From the NCBI RefSeq assembly GCF_014648775.1, contig NZ_BMRT01000004.1:62001-126000 (forward strand): DNA of 64,000 nt. Direction: 5' to 3'. Below the pieces are notes generated by a model. That model was not told the DNA's origin and ran no database searches. It worked only from the letters and a program-made list of their open reading frames with translations. A program made the position numbers and the translations under genes. This document shows positions 19,257 through 27,547 of the stretch, piece by piece. The number at the start of each line of letters is the position of its first letter. Positions within the stretch are counted from its first letter, which is position 1. Origin of the DNA: Streptomyces abikoensis (GTDB taxonomy: Bacteria; Actinomycetota; Actinomycetes; Streptomycetales; Streptomycetaceae).

Positions 19257-19962
19257 TGACGCGCAGGCCCGCGTGCGCCTTGTAGCGGCGGTTGGCGGAG
19301 ATCAGGTTGGCGACGAGCGACTCGACCTGGTGGGCGTTGCGCAGCCGGCCCGCGTAGACGCCGCGCATCCCGGGGATCCGGCCGGCGAGGGCCTGCACGA
19401 TGTCGGTGTCGGCCCGCTTCTCGCCCAGCACCATCACATCGGTGTCGATCTCCGCGACCTCGGGGTCGGAGAGCAGCACGGCGGACAGGTGGTGGAAGGC
19501 GGCGGTCACCCGCGACTCCGGCAGCAGCGCGGCGGCCTGCTGGGCGGCGCTGCCCTCCTCCGGCTTGAGCGCGTAGGCGCCCTGCTTGTCGAAGCCGAGC
19601 GGATTCACGCAGTCGACGACCAGCTTGCCCGCGAGCTCCTCGCGCAGCGCCTCGAGGGTCTTGGCGTGGCCCTCCCACGGCACCGCGACGATCACGATGT
19701 CGCTGCGCCGCGCGCATTCGGCGTTGTCGAGCCCCTCGATCCCCAGGCCCAGCTCCTCCGCCGCCACCTGGGCGCGTTCGGCCGCGCGGGAGCCGATGAT
19801 CACCCGCTGGCCGGCCTTGGCCAGCCGGTAGGCGAGGCCGCGGCCCTGGTCACCGGTGCCGCCGAGGACGCCGACCACCAGGCCGGACACGTCGGGAAGG
19901 TCCCAAGGGTCCTTCGCGGGCACCTTCTTGGCGTCTTCCTTGGCTGCTTCAGAAGTAGTCAT
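19246..19962 (-). CDS. NADPH-dependent F420 reductase
   Basis: A 238-residue oxidoreductase that moves hydride between NADPH and coenzyme F420 (Fno/NpdG type), feeding F420-dependent redox enzymes in the cytoplasm. The Rossmann motif VVGVLGGTGDQGRGLAYRLA and the phosphate-binding segment IIGSRAAERA are near the N-terminus. Later come DIVIVAVPWEGHAKTLE, KLVVDCVNPLGF, VTAAFHHLSAVLL and RLRNAHQVESLVANLIS, all typical of Fno. The ~28-residue hydrophilic N-terminal extension (MTTSEAAKEDAKKVPAK) is a Streptomyces feature. Confidence 0.94.
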   Translation of the reverse strand: MTTSEAAKEDAKKVPAKDPWDLPDVSGLVVGVLGGTGDQGRGLAYRLAKAGQRVIIGSRAAERAQVAAEELGLGIEGLDNAECARRSDIVIVAVPWEGHAKTLEALREELAGKLVVDCVNPLGFDKQGAYALKPEEGSAAQQAAALLPESRVTAAFHHLSAVLLSDPEVAEIDTDVMVLGEKRADTDIVQALAGRIPGMRGVYAGRLRNAHQVESLVANLISANRRYKAHAGLRVTDV

Positions 19963-20061
19963 GACAGCGATACTGTCACGCCCACCTCCCGCCGCGTCCG
20001 AACGGGTGAGCCATTCGCCAACTCCGCTTTCGGATGAGGCGGTTGGGGCAGGATGCGGCGC

Positions 20062-20688
20062 ATGGACGCCGTAAGGGTCGCGCTGCTGCGCGAGGCACTG
20101 GCCGGGACCGAGTGGCTGCGCGACACCCGCCGCTTCGCGGGGACGCTGCGCGGCTCGGTCGGGGCGCACGGCGGCGGGCTGCTGCTGGTGGGGACGGCCC
20201 ACTACGAGCCCTGGCACCTGGCCGCGCACCTGGACGACGAGGCCGCCTGGTCCGGTATGCCGGAGCTGTCCCCCACGCTCGTCCGGCACCGCCCGCCGCC
20301 CGGCGCGCCCGCGCACCTGTCGGTGGGCCTGGGCAGGCTGGAGGCGGCGGGGCGCGGGGAGACGCTGCTGGTGGTGGCGGAGGGGAACGCCGGCGAGGGG
20401 CTGCTGGAGCGGGTGCACGACGCCCGGCGCGGCGGGGCGACGGTACTGGCCCTGGACGGGACGGCCGGCGGCGGTCCGGAGCCCGTGGCGCAGCGGGACC
20501 TGTGCTCGCTCGCCCATGACGCGCTGGCCGTGCCGGACTCGGCGGGCCTGGACCTCGACACGGTGCAGCACCTGGTCAGCGCGGCCGCCGGGGAGAACGG
20601 GCCGCTCCCGGGCGCGCGGGGGCGCCGCTTCCGCGACCGGCTGTCGCGGCTGGTGGACCAGCTGGCGGCGCCACCGCACCGGTGGTGA
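20062..20688 (+). CDS. conserved protein of unknown function (SIS-like)
   Basis: A 208-residue protein, MDAVRVALLREALAGTEWLRDTRRFAG.... The middle contains LLVGTAHYEPWHLAAHLDDEA and ETLLVVAEGNAGEGLLERVHDARRGGATVLALD. The alternating beta strands and glycine turns recall a SIS (sugar isomerase) fold, but no catalytic signature is certain. ATG 20062 is preferred over ATG 20053 because AGGA lies 8 nt upstream of it. It is divergent from the F420 reductase gene. Function unknown. Confidence 0.65.
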   Translation: MDAVRVALLREALAGTEWLRDTRRFAGTLRGSVGAHGGGLLLVGTAHYEPWHLAAHLDDEAAWSGMPELSPTLVRHRPPPGAPAHLSVGLGRLEAAGRGETLLVVAEGNAGEGLLERVHDARRGGATVLALDGTAGGGPEPVAQRDLCSLAHDALAVPDSAGLDLDTVQHLVSAAAGENGPLPGARGRRFRDRLSRLVDQLAAPPHRW

Positions 20689-20750
20689 GCGCTGCGCGCG
20701 AGCGGCAGCCGGTGAAAAACGGTTTGCTCAGGGCTCGCGGGCGCCGGACC

Positions 20751-20775
20751 ATGGTGCTCCGTGACCGAGCACCAT
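20751..20775 (+). promoter_or_regulatory. perfect inverted repeat enclosing the MFS start codon
   Basis: Nine-bp arms ATGGTGCTC / GAGCACCAT flank the 7-nt loop CGTGACC, which contains the GTG start at 20761. No Shine-Dalgarno sequence is visible. It may be an RNA hairpin at the initiation site or a protein operator. Confidence 0.5.
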
Positions 20776-22143
20776 CCCCCTCACTCCGACGCGTCCTCCG
20801 ACGCCTCTTCCGGCGCGTCCTCCGACGATTCCGGCGGCTCCGGCGGCCGGATACGCGCCCTGCTGCCCGACCTCGCCCCCTGGCACTCCTCCCGGGACTT
20901 CCGCCGCATGTGGCTGGCGGGCCTCGTCACGGTCTTCGGCAGCTTCCTGACCTTCATCGCGCTGCCGCTCCAGCTCAAGGAGCTCACCGGCTCGGCCCTC
21001 GCGGTGGGCGCGGTCGGCGCGGTCGAGCTCGTACCGCTGATCGTCTTCGGCCTCTACGGCGGCGCGCTCGCCGACGCCATGGACCGCCGCAAGCTGATCC
21101 TGTGGACGGAGGCGGGGCTCGCCGTCCTGAGCACGCTGCTGCTGCTCAACACGCTGTTGCCGCATCCCATGATCTGGCCGCTGTACGTGGTCGCCGCGCT
21201 GGTCAGCGCGCTCACGGGACTCCAGCGGCCGGCGCTCCAGGCGATCGTCCCCCGGATCGTGGCGCACGAGCAGCTGCCCGCCGCGATCGCGCTGAACTCG
21301 ATGCGCTGGCAGCTCGGGGCCATCGTCGGCCCCTCCCTGGCGGGCGTCGTCATCGCCTTCGCCGGACTGCCGCTGGCCTACGGGCTGGACGTGGCCACCT
21401 TCGCCGTCTCGCTCGTCCTGACCGCCGGGCTCTCCCCCTCCCCCGCCTCGCACGACGCCGAGAAGCCGTCGCTGCGCGGCATCGTGGAGGGCGCGCGCTA
21501 CGCGTGGGGCCGCAAGGAGCTGCTCGGCACGTACGCGGTGGACCTGGCGGCGATGTTCTTCGCGATGCCCACCGCGATCTTCCCGTTCCTGGCGGACGAG
21601 CTCCACGCCCCCTGGGCGCTGGGCCTGATGTACGGGGCGGGCGCGGTCGGCTCCCTCGTGGTCAGCCTGACCAGCGGCTGGGTCTCCCGCGTCCACCGGC
21701 ACGGCCGGATGGTCGTCCTCGCGGCGGCGGGCTGGGGTGCGGCCATGGCGGTGGCGGGATGGCTGGACGACATCTGGCCGGTGCTGTTCTTCCTGGCCGT
21801 CGCGGGCGGCTGCGACACGGTGAGCGGCCTGTTCCGCTCGGCGATCTGGGACCAGACCATCCCGGACGAGCTGCGCGGCCGCCTCGCGGGCATCGAGCTG
21901 CTGTCCTACTCGGTCGGCCCGCAGCTCGGCCAGGTCCGCGCGGGCGGCATGGCCACGCTGACGGGCGTCCGCACGTCCGTCTGGGCGGGCGGCCTGGCGT
22001 GCGTGGCGGCGGTGGGCCTGCTGGCGGTGTCCCTGCCCAAGCTCATGGCCTACGACCAGCGGACGGATCCGCACGCGGAGGCGATGCGGCGGCGCAAGGC
22101 GGCGGGGGCGACCGGGCCGGACGCGGTGGCGGAGGCGGCCTGA
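20761..22143 (+). CDS. MFS exporter, EntS/DHA3-like
   Basis: A 460-residue 12-helix transporter with a Ser/Asp/Gly-rich N-terminal tail of ~30 residues. The core begins [32 protein letters not shown], with motif A in [16 protein letters not shown] and [28 protein letters not shown]. This pattern is typical of the MFS_3/EntS branch (siderophore or macrolide efflux). It precedes the iron/heme region by ~1.3 kb, but no iron box lies upstream, so a siderophore role is only a possibility. Start GTG at 20761 sits in a hairpin loop and lacks a clear RBS. Confidence 0.88.
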   Translation: MTEHHPPHSDASSDASSGASSDDSGGSGGRIRALLPDLAPWHSSRDFRRMWLAGLVTVFGSFLTFIALPLQLKELTGSALAVGAVGAVELVPLIVFGLYGGALADAMDRRKLILWTEAGLAVLSTLLLLNTLLPHPMIWPLYVVAALVSALTGLQRPALQAIVPRIVAHEQLPAAIALNSMRWQLGAIVGPSLAGVVIAFAGLPLAYGLDVATFAVSLVLTAGLSPSPASHDAEKPSLRGIVEGARYAWGRKELLGTYAVDLAAMFFAMPTAIFPFLADELHAPWALGLMYGAGAVGSLVVSLTSGWVSRVHRHGRMVVLAAAGWGAAMAVAGWLDDIWPVLFFLAVAGGCDTVSGLFRSAIWDQTIPDELRGRLAGIELLSYSVGPQLGQVRAGGMATLTGVRTSVWAGGLACVAAVGLLAVSLPKLMAYDQRTDPHAEAMRRRKAAGATGPDAVAEAA

Positions 22144-22210
22144 GGCCGTCCGGCACCGCCGGACTCCGCGGCCGGGGGTTGCTCGCCGTCGCGGCGGGAG
22201 GATGCCCCGG

Positions 22211-22257
22211 TCCCGCCCTTTCACCGTTTCCTGGGGGCAAGCCCCCGGCCCCCCGGA
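22211..22257. repeat. dispersed GC-rich hairpin repeat, family 1, copy b
   Basis: A 47-bp element in the 145-bp gap after the MFS gene: TCCCGCCCTTTCACCGTTTC, then a GGGGGC-AA-GCCCCC hairpin and GGCCCCCCGGA. It is nearly identical to the reverse complement of copy a. A GGGGC-GAAG-CCCC-type stem follows immediately (to ~22280). Confidence 0.75.
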
Positions 22258-22288
22258 GGGGCGAGGGGCTTCGCCCCAGGTGGAGGCC

Positions 22289-22498
22289 CTACCCCTCGTC
22301 CTTCCAGCGCGGATCCTCCCGCCACTCCTCCTCCCGCTCGCGCGCCGTCTCCATCGCGTGGGACGCCTCCTCGCGCGAGCCGTACGGGCCCATGCGGTCC
22401 GCCGCCCGGCACTGCGGGCCCTCCTCGACCGTGCCGTGCTTGAGGCAGTAGTACCACTCGCCCGGTTTCCCGGCCGCGCGCCGCTTGAACAGTGCCAT
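22289..22498 (-). CDS. small conserved protein upstream of map
   Basis: A 69-residue hydrophilic protein beginning [22 protein letters not shown]. It contains [42 protein letters not shown], a pattern of Cys/His and a short charged helix. It is well preserved next to map in streptomycetes as far as I recall, but no function is assigned. A weak ribosome-binding site lies before ATG 22498. It is divergent from map with only 45 bp between starts, so promoters must overlap. Confidence 0.75.
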   Translation of the reverse strand: MALFKRRAAGKPGEWYYCLKHGTVEEGPQCRAADRMGPYGSREEASHAMETAREREEEWREDPRWKDEG

Positions 22499-22543
22499 CA
22501 GCTCTCCTCCAGCGTGTGTTCCATCGCAACTACACTCGCAGAC

Positions 22544-23401
22544 ATGTCTGGCCAGTCGCTTCTTGTCCCGGGGAGACTCTCCCCCACCCGCCCCGTCCCC
22601 GCCTCGATCCGGCGCCCCGAGTACGTGGGGAAGCCGGCGCCGACCCCGTACGACGGCCCCGAGGTCCAGGACGCCGAGACCATCGAGAAGATGCGGATCG
22701 CGGGCGGCATCGCCGCGCGGGCGATGGAGGAGGCAGCCAAGCACATCGCCCCCGGCGTCACCACCGACGAGCTGGACCGCGTCGCGCACGAGTACATGTG
22801 CGACCACGGCGCCTACCCCTCCACGCTCGGCTACCGAGGCTTCCCCAAGTCGCTGTGCGCCTCGATCAACGAGGTCATCTGCCACGGCATCCCCGACTCG
22901 ACCGTGCTGCGCGACGGCGACATCGTCAATCTCGACGTGACGGCCTACATCGGCGGCGTGCACGGCGACAACAACGCCACCTACCTCTGCGGCGACGTGG
23001 ACGAGGAGTCGCGCCTCCTCGTCGAGCGCACGCGCGAGGCGCTCAACCGGGCGATCAAGGCCGTCAAGCCGGGCCGCCGGATCAACATCATCGGCCGCGT
23101 CATCGAGTCGTACGCCAAGCGTTTCGGCTACGGCGTCGTGCGCGACTTCACCGGGCACGGCATCAACTCGTCCTTCCACTCCGGCCTGATCGTCCCCCAC
23201 TACGACAGCCCCCACCACGACACGCTCATCCAGCCGGGCATGACCTTCACGATCGAGCCGATGCTCACGCTGGGCACGCACGAGTACGACATGTGGGAGG
23301 ACGGCTGGACGGTCGTCACCAAGGACCGGAAGCGGACGGCCCAGTTCGAGCACACGCTCGTTGTGACGGAATCGGGTGCGGAGATCCTGACCTTGCCGTA
23401 A
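22544..23401 (+). CDS. map: type I methionine aminopeptidase
   Basis: A 285-residue dinuclear metalloprotease that removes N-terminal Met. Metal ligands are visible in order: Asp in [12 protein letters not shown], Asp in [11 protein letters not shown], His in [11 protein letters not shown], Glu in [10 protein letters not shown] and Glu in AQFEHTLVV. Substrate-binding HGIPD is also present. An N-terminal ~40-residue extension ([19 protein letters not shown]) is the actinobacterial MetAP1c type, with a linker that replaces the zinc finger of eukaryotic MetAP1. ATG 22544 is chosen because it opens the conserved MSGQSLL start. Confidence 0.96.
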   Translation: MSGQSLLVPGRLSPTRPVPASIRRPEYVGKPAPTPYDGPEVQDAETIEKMRIAGGIAARAMEEAAKHIAPGVTTDELDRVAHEYMCDHGAYPSTLGYRGFPKSLCASINEVICHGIPDSTVLRDGDIVNLDVTAYIGGVHGDNNATYLCGDVDEESRLLVERTREALNRAIKAVKPGRRINIIGRVIESYAKRFGYGVVRDFTGHGINSSFHSGLIVPHYDSPHHDTLIQPGMTFTIEPMLTLGTHEYDMWEDGWTVVTKDRKRTAQFEHTLVVTESGAEILTLP

Positions 23402-23444
23402 CGTGACAGCAGGATTTTGCCGACAGCATGTCGGGAAGCAATTG

Positions 23445-23462
23445 ACTTAGGTAAGCCTAAGT
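23445..23462. promoter_or_regulatory. iron box (DmdR1/IdeR-type) upstream of hmuO
   Basis: Inverted repeat ACTTAGG-TAAG-CCTAAGT, containing TTAGGTAAGCCTAA, 95 bp before the heme oxygenase start. It overlaps a TTGACT -35-like hexamer. The match to the TTAGG...CCTAA core of actinobacterial iron-repressor sites and the adjacent heme-iron gene support iron-dependent repression. Confidence 0.8.
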
Positions 23463-23556
23463 AGGGAGGATGGGCGGTGGCGGCGCGCGCTCCGGCGCAC
23501 CCGTTACCGCCTGTTCTCTCCCTGCTTCTTCCGCCCTCGGTCACCGGAGGTCCACC

Positions 23557-24219
23557 TTGGACGCCCCCGCCACGACTCCGTTCTCCACCCTCATCCGTAC
23601 CGCCTCGCACGAGCAGCACACGGAAGCGGAGAACTCGTCGTTCATGAGCGACATGCTGGGCGGCCGCCTCGGGGTGGCCGCCTACCGCCGCTACACGGAG
23701 CAGCTCTGGTTCGTGTACCAGGCCCTGGAGTCCGCCTCCGGCGTCCTCGCCGACGATCCCGTGGTCGGTCCGTTCATACGGCCCGAGCTGACGCGCTCCG
23801 GCGAGCTGGAGCGCGATCTGGCCCACCTCGGCGGCCCCGGATGGCGTACGGGCATCACGCCCCTGCCCGCGACGGCGGCGTACGCGGCCCGGATCGAGGA
23901 GTGCGTCCGCGACTGGCCCGCCGGCTATGTCGCCCACCACTACACGCGCTACCTGGGCGACCTCTCCGGCGGCCAGATCATCCGCGGCACGGCCGAGAAG
24001 ACGTGGGGCTTCGCCCGCAAGGGCGACGGCGTCCGCTTCTACGTCTTCGAGGGCATCCCCAACCCGGCCGCCTTCAAGCGCGAGTACCGCGAGCTGCTCG
24101 ACGCCCTCCCGCTGGACGACCTGGAGAAGCAGCGCGTCATCGACGAGTGCAAGCGCGCGTTCGCCCTCAACACGGCGGTCTTCAGGGAGTTGGGCGAGGA
24201 GTTCCCGCTGAGTGCGTAG
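23557..24219 (+). CDS. hmuO: biliverdin-forming heme oxygenase
   Basis: A 220-residue soluble heme oxygenase that opens the heme ring to biliverdin, CO and Fe2+. The proximal ligand is likely His21 in HEQHTEAENSSFMSDML, which aligns with HmuO/HO-1. The distal-helix glycines are in YTRYLGDLSGGQIIRG. KREYRELLDAL and KRAFALNTAVFRELGE close the domain. TTG 23557 is chosen because GGAGG lies 6 nt upstream; the earlier in-frame start would run through the promoter region. An iron box precedes it, and the HtaA and hmuTUV genes follow, giving it a clear place in heme-iron use. Confidence 0.95.
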   Translation: MDAPATTPFSTLIRTASHEQHTEAENSSFMSDMLGGRLGVAAYRRYTEQLWFVYQALESASGVLADDPVVGPFIRPELTRSGELERDLAHLGGPGWRTGITPLPATAAYAARIEECVRDWPAGYVAHHYTRYLGDLSGGQIIRGTAEKTWGFARKGDGVRFYVFEGIPNPAAFKREYRELLDALPLDDLEKQRVIDECKRAFALNTAVFRELGEEFPLSA

Positions 24220-24224
24220 AGCGC

Positions 24225-24292
24225 GTTGTGGGCAGGCGTTCCGCAAGGCTGGGGGCACCTCCCAGCGGTAGCTGGGGGAGGGTGGGCACAAC
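24225..24292. repeat. dispersed repeat, family 2, copy a
   Basis: Starts GTTGTGGGCAGGCGTTCCGC and ends GGGCACAAC, with an internal CTGGGGGCACCTCCCAGC / GCTGGGGGAGGGTG segment. The termini match copy b at 35318-35361. It lies 6 bp after hmuO and could also act as a terminator. Confidence 0.65.
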
Positions 24293-24322
24293 GCCCACGA
24301 CGGCCCGCACAAGCAAACGAAA

Positions 24323-24359
24323 CCCGCGCCCCCTGGTGACCGTAACCGGGGGGCGCGGG
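24323..24359. terminator. terminator between hmuO and the htaA operon
   Basis: Inverted repeat CCCGCGCCCCC...GGGGGGCGCGGG with a loop of about 15 nt, between the convergent hmuO and HtaA genes. It is preceded by A-rich and followed by T-poor sequence, so termination efficiency on each strand may differ. Confidence 0.65.
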
Positions 24360-24385
24360 CTGTTCACGGGCTGCGCAGAAGGGCG

Positions 24386-25924
24386 TCAGCCCTTCGCGAG
24401 CACCGACCGCCGCCGCGTGGCGTAAACCGCCGCCCCACCCGCCAGCGCGAGCGCCCCCGCCCCGCCGAGGAGCGCCCCGGTGGGCACACCGGCACCCGTC
24501 GCCGCGAGCGAAGCCTCGCCGCCGGTGACGCCACCACCGCCGGCGGGCGTACCGCCTACGGCGGAGGCCGCCACCTGCCCATCGGCGGCCGGAAGCTCGG
24601 CCCCCTTGCCAACCGTGACGGCGAGGCTCACCGGGTCGAGCGCGGTCCCCTCCTTGTACATGGCGCGGCCCTCGTACGAGAAGACGCCCGCGCCCTCGGC
24701 GGTCAGCGTCGCCGGTACGGCGGAGAGGGTGACCACCCCGTCCCGCGCCTTGAGGGCGTTCGCGTCGAGCTTCAGCTTCGCGAGCGTCACCGTGCCCTTG
24801 GCGGCCACGTCCGCGCTGAGCGTGGCGTCGCCGGAACCGGACGCCTTGACCTTGAAGTTGCTGAACCGCAGGTCCAGCTGACCCTCGTGGCCCGTGAAGC
24901 GGACCTCTCCCTTGAAGGCGACGTCGAGCGTGTTCGCGGCCGCGTCGTACGTGCCGGCGGCCTTGGTGAAGCGGTAGCCGTCTGCGAGCTTCACGGCGTC
25001 GCCGAAGACCTCGGCCTTGCCCTGGGCGAAACCGCCGGTGACGTAGTCGCGGAAGGACTTCTTCAGACCCCAGTCGAGCCTGCCGTCGTTGACGGTGCCG
25101 GAGACGGGCTTGTCGTCGGCCTTGGCGGGAGCCTCCGCAGGAGCCTTGCCAGGAGCCTTGTCGTTCTTGGGATTTCCGTCACCCTTGGCGGCGGCATCGT
25201 CCTTCGACGCCCCGCCGTCCTCCGAGGGCTTCGGCTTCGGGTCCGGCTTCGGCTTCGGGTCCGGCTGGGGCTGCGGCCGGGCCTCCGTCACCGCCGTAGT
25301 CGTGAACGTCGCCTTGTCGAGCTCGGCGCCCTGCTTGTACATGGAACGGCCCTGGTACGAGAAGACCTTCGCGCCCTCGGCCGTCAGCGTCGCGGGTATC
25401 CCGTCGAACGTGACCTTGCCGCCCGCGCCCATGGTGCGCTTCGCCGCCGCCAGGTCCAGCGCGGCGATCGGCACGTCGTCCTGGGTCGCGCCGTCCTTCG
25501 TGACGTCGGCGGTGATGCGGCCGGTCTTGCCACCGGCGTCGCCCGCGAGCTTCAGGTCGGCGAAGGTGATGTCCAGTTCGCCGTCGTGGCCGGTGAAGCG
25601 CACGCCGCCCTTGAAGGTGCTGCTGACCGCGTGCGTGGACATGTCGTACGTGCCCTTGCCGTCGGCGAAGGCGAAGGAACCGTCCCCGGCGCGCTGCGCG
25701 CCGTCGGTGACCTTGATGGCGCCGTTGGCGAAGCCGCCCTCGACGTAGTCGCGGAAGGACTTCTTCAGGCCCCAGCCCAGCGTGCCGTCCTTCAGCGTCA
25801 TCGGCGGCGGCCCGCCCGCCGCGTGGGCGGCCGGGGCGGCTAGGGCGGTGGCGCCCAGGGTCGCGGCGGCCGTGGCGACGGCGGCCGCGAGGGCGAGGGG
25901 GCGTCGGCGTGCGGCGACGGTCAT
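24386..25924 (-). CDS. htaA: double-HtaA heme-binding surface protein with LAATG sortase signal
   Basis: A 512-residue secreted protein with a signal peptide ending AHAA. It has two HtaA domains (~40-210 and ~285-440), each beginning WGLKKSFRDYV and containing VRFTGH (the conserved His) and ATLTAEGA.VFSY.GR.MYK.G. They are joined by a Pro/Lys-rich linker (PQPQPDPKPKPDPKPKPSED). HtaA domains bind heme through conserved Tyr and His in Corynebacterium. The C-terminus has LAATG, a hydrophobic helix and RRR, a class E sortase (LAxTG) wall-sorting signal. It starts in an ATGA overlap with the upstream HtaA gene. Confidence 0.92.
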   Translation of the reverse strand: MTVAARRRPLALAAAVATAAATLGATALAAPAAHAAGGPPPMTLKDGTLGWGLKKSFRDYVEGGFANGAIKVTDGAQRAGDGSFAFADGKGTYDMSTHAVSSTFKGGVRFTGHDGELDITFADLKLAGDAGGKTGRITADVTKDGATQDDVPIAALDLAAAKRTMGAGGKVTFDGIPATLTAEGAKVFSYQGRSMYKQGAELDKATFTTTAVTEARPQPQPDPKPKPDPKPKPSEDGGASKDDAAAKGDGNPKNDKAPGKAPAEAPAKADDKPVSGTVNDGRLDWGLKKSFRDYVTGGFAQGKAEVFGDAVKLADGYRFTKAAGTYDAAANTLDVAFKGEVRFTGHEGQLDLRFSNFKVKASGSGDATLSADVAAKGTVTLAKLKLDANALKARDGVVTLSAVPATLTAEGAGVFSYEGRAMYKEGTALDPVSLAVTVGKGAELPAADGQVAASAVGGTPAGGGGVTGGEASLAATGAGVPTGALLGGAGALALAGGAAVYATRRRSVLAKG

Positions 25925-27441
25925 GGTCTGTTGTCTCCTCGGTCGGGGGTGCTGGTGGATTCGGGGGAAGGGAGAGGGTCTGCGGAGGCCGCGCGGCTCG
26001 TCGCCCGGCGCCGGCGGGTCACCAGGAAGGTGGCGACCGCCGCCGCCACGACCACGGCGGCGGCCGCCGCGACGGGCACCACGGGGAAGGAAGCGGAACC
26101 GGACGCCGACGAGGAGGCCGACGAGGAGGCGGACTTCGTACGCGGCTCCGCCGGGGAGGGGGAGGAGTCGCCCGGCGCGGTGCCGAGGTCCGGCAGCGGC
26201 GGCAGCGCGGCCTTGGCGTCCAGCGAGACGGCCAGGGAGACCGGATCCATGTCCGTGCCCTCCTGGTACATCCCGCCGAAGGCCCTCGCGCCCTCGGCCG
26301 TGAGCTTCGCCGGGGCCTCGGCGACGGCGGCGAGCCCGTCCTTCTCCTCGATGCGGGAGGCGTCGAAGGTGACGAGCGGTACGCCCTTGGCGGCCGCACG
26401 GCCGCCGCCGGACGCGTCCGCCATCCCCGTCACGTCCGCCGACAGCGTGCCCCGGCCGTCCTTCACCGCGACCGTGACCCCGCCGAGGGTGAGGTCGAGG
26501 TGCCTGCCCGTGAAGCGGAGGGTGCCGGCGAACGCGGCGTCCAGAGAACCCGCGTCGTAGGTGCCCTTGCCGTGCGGGAAGCGGAAGAGCGCGCCGCCGT
26601 CCTGGGCGCCGTCGGCGAGCTTCCAGGAGCCCTGGGCGATGGACCCGGTGACGTACTCGCGGAACGTGCGCCGCACGCCCCAGTCGACGACCGCCTCCGT
26701 GAACCCGCCCTTGGGCGTCCGCTTTTCCTCCCCCGCCGTGGACGGGCTCGCGCTCGGTGCCGCCGCCCGGTCGGCGGACGCCAGGACGTCGGCGGAGAGG
26801 GTGACGGGGTCGAGGGCCGTGCCCTGGGCGTAGTAGCCGGCGAAGGCCTTGGCGCCCTGCGCGGTGAGGGTGGCCGGGACGTCGGCGAGGCCGACGTGGG
26901 TGCCGCCGCCGCGCAGGTCGACGCCGGAGACGTCGAGGGCGGCGAGCGGCACCTGCGTGGCGGTCGTGACCTCGCCCGTCCCCCTGGCCTTGCTCGTCAT
27001 GTCGGCGTAGAGGGTTCCGGCGCCGCCCGCGACGCGGACGGTGGGGCGGCTGATGGTCAGGTCCAGCTCGTGGGAGCCGTCCGGCTTGCGGTGCCCGGTG
27101 AAGTGCACGCCGCCGGAGAAGGCCGCCTCGAAGGCGCCGCTTCCGGGCGTGTGGGAGCCCTTGGCGGAGTGGAAGCGGAACCGGCTGCCGCCGATCGTCG
27201 CCGCCCCGCCCTGGAGCTCCCAACCGCCCTGCGCGATGGGCCCGGTGACATAGCTCTGGAAGGAGGACTTGATCCCCCAGTCGAGCCGCCCGCCGGACAC
27301 CTCCCGGGTTCCGGATGACGCGTCGCGCCCGTCCGCCGCGTGGGCGGCCGGGACGGGCGCGGGCGCGGCCACCGACAGTGCCGTCAGCAGCGCCGCGAGG
27401 AGCGCGACGACGGGCGCGCGGGCAGGTCTGGACGGCAGCAT
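25921..27441 (-). CDS. htaA: double-HtaA membrane-anchored heme-binding protein
   Basis: A 506-residue secreted protein with a signal peptide ending AHAAD. HtaA domains lie at ~50-220 (WGIKSSFQSYV, VHFTGH) and ~245-410 (WGVRRTFREYV, LRFTGRH). The C-terminal helix (FPVVPVAAAAAVVVAAAVATFLV) plus RRRR anchors it in the membrane. In the second domain the FTGH His is replaced by FTGRH. ATG 27441 has GAGGGG 7 nt upstream and is preferred to the TTG at 27462. It is the first gene of a leftward two-gene operon directly behind an iron box. Likely role: passing heme to the wall-linked partner and HmuT. Confidence 0.9.
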   Translation of the reverse strand: MLPSRPARAPVVALLAALLTALSVAAPAPVPAAHAADGRDASSGTREVSGGRLDWGIKSSFQSYVTGPIAQGGWELQGGAATIGGSRFRFHSAKGSHTPGSGAFEAAFSGGVHFTGHRKPDGSHELDLTISRPTVRVAGGAGTLYADMTSKARGTGEVTTATQVPLAALDVSGVDLRGGGTHVGLADVPATLTAQGAKAFAGYYAQGTALDPVTLSADVLASADRAAAPSASPSTAGEEKRTPKGGFTEAVVDWGVRRTFREYVTGSIAQGSWKLADGAQDGGALFRFPHGKGTYDAGSLDAAFAGTLRFTGRHLDLTLGGVTVAVKDGRGTLSADVTGMADASGGGRAAAKGVPLVTFDASRIEEKDGLAAVAEAPAKLTAEGARAFGGMYQEGTDMDPVSLAVSLDAKAALPPLPDLGTAPGDSSPSPAEPRTKSASSSASSSASGSASFPVVPVAAAAAVVVAAAVATFLVTRRRRATSRAASADPLPSPESTSTPDRGDNRP

Positions 27442-27469
27442 CGAGGAACCCCTCTGGAGCAATGGCGAA

Positions 27470-27488
27470 TAAGGTAAGGCTAACCTAA
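27470..27488. promoter_or_regulatory. iron box in the htaA/hmuT divergent promoter
   Basis: The 19-mer TAAGGTAAGGCTAACCTAA differs at two positions from the DmdR1/IdeR consensus TTAGGTTAGGCTAACCTAA. It lies 29 bp from the htaA start and 60 bp from the hmuT start, so it can control both operons. Confidence 0.9.
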
Positions 27489-27547
27489 GCTACAGCTCAG
27501 CGGGTGGACAGCCCATCCGGAGGAATCCGCACCGGAAAGGCGGGAAC

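Noticed and set aside
20761..22143. Calling the EntS-like MFS gene a siderophore exporter
   Set aside because: No siderophore biosynthesis genes or iron box adjoin it, and the MFS_3 branch has varied substrates.
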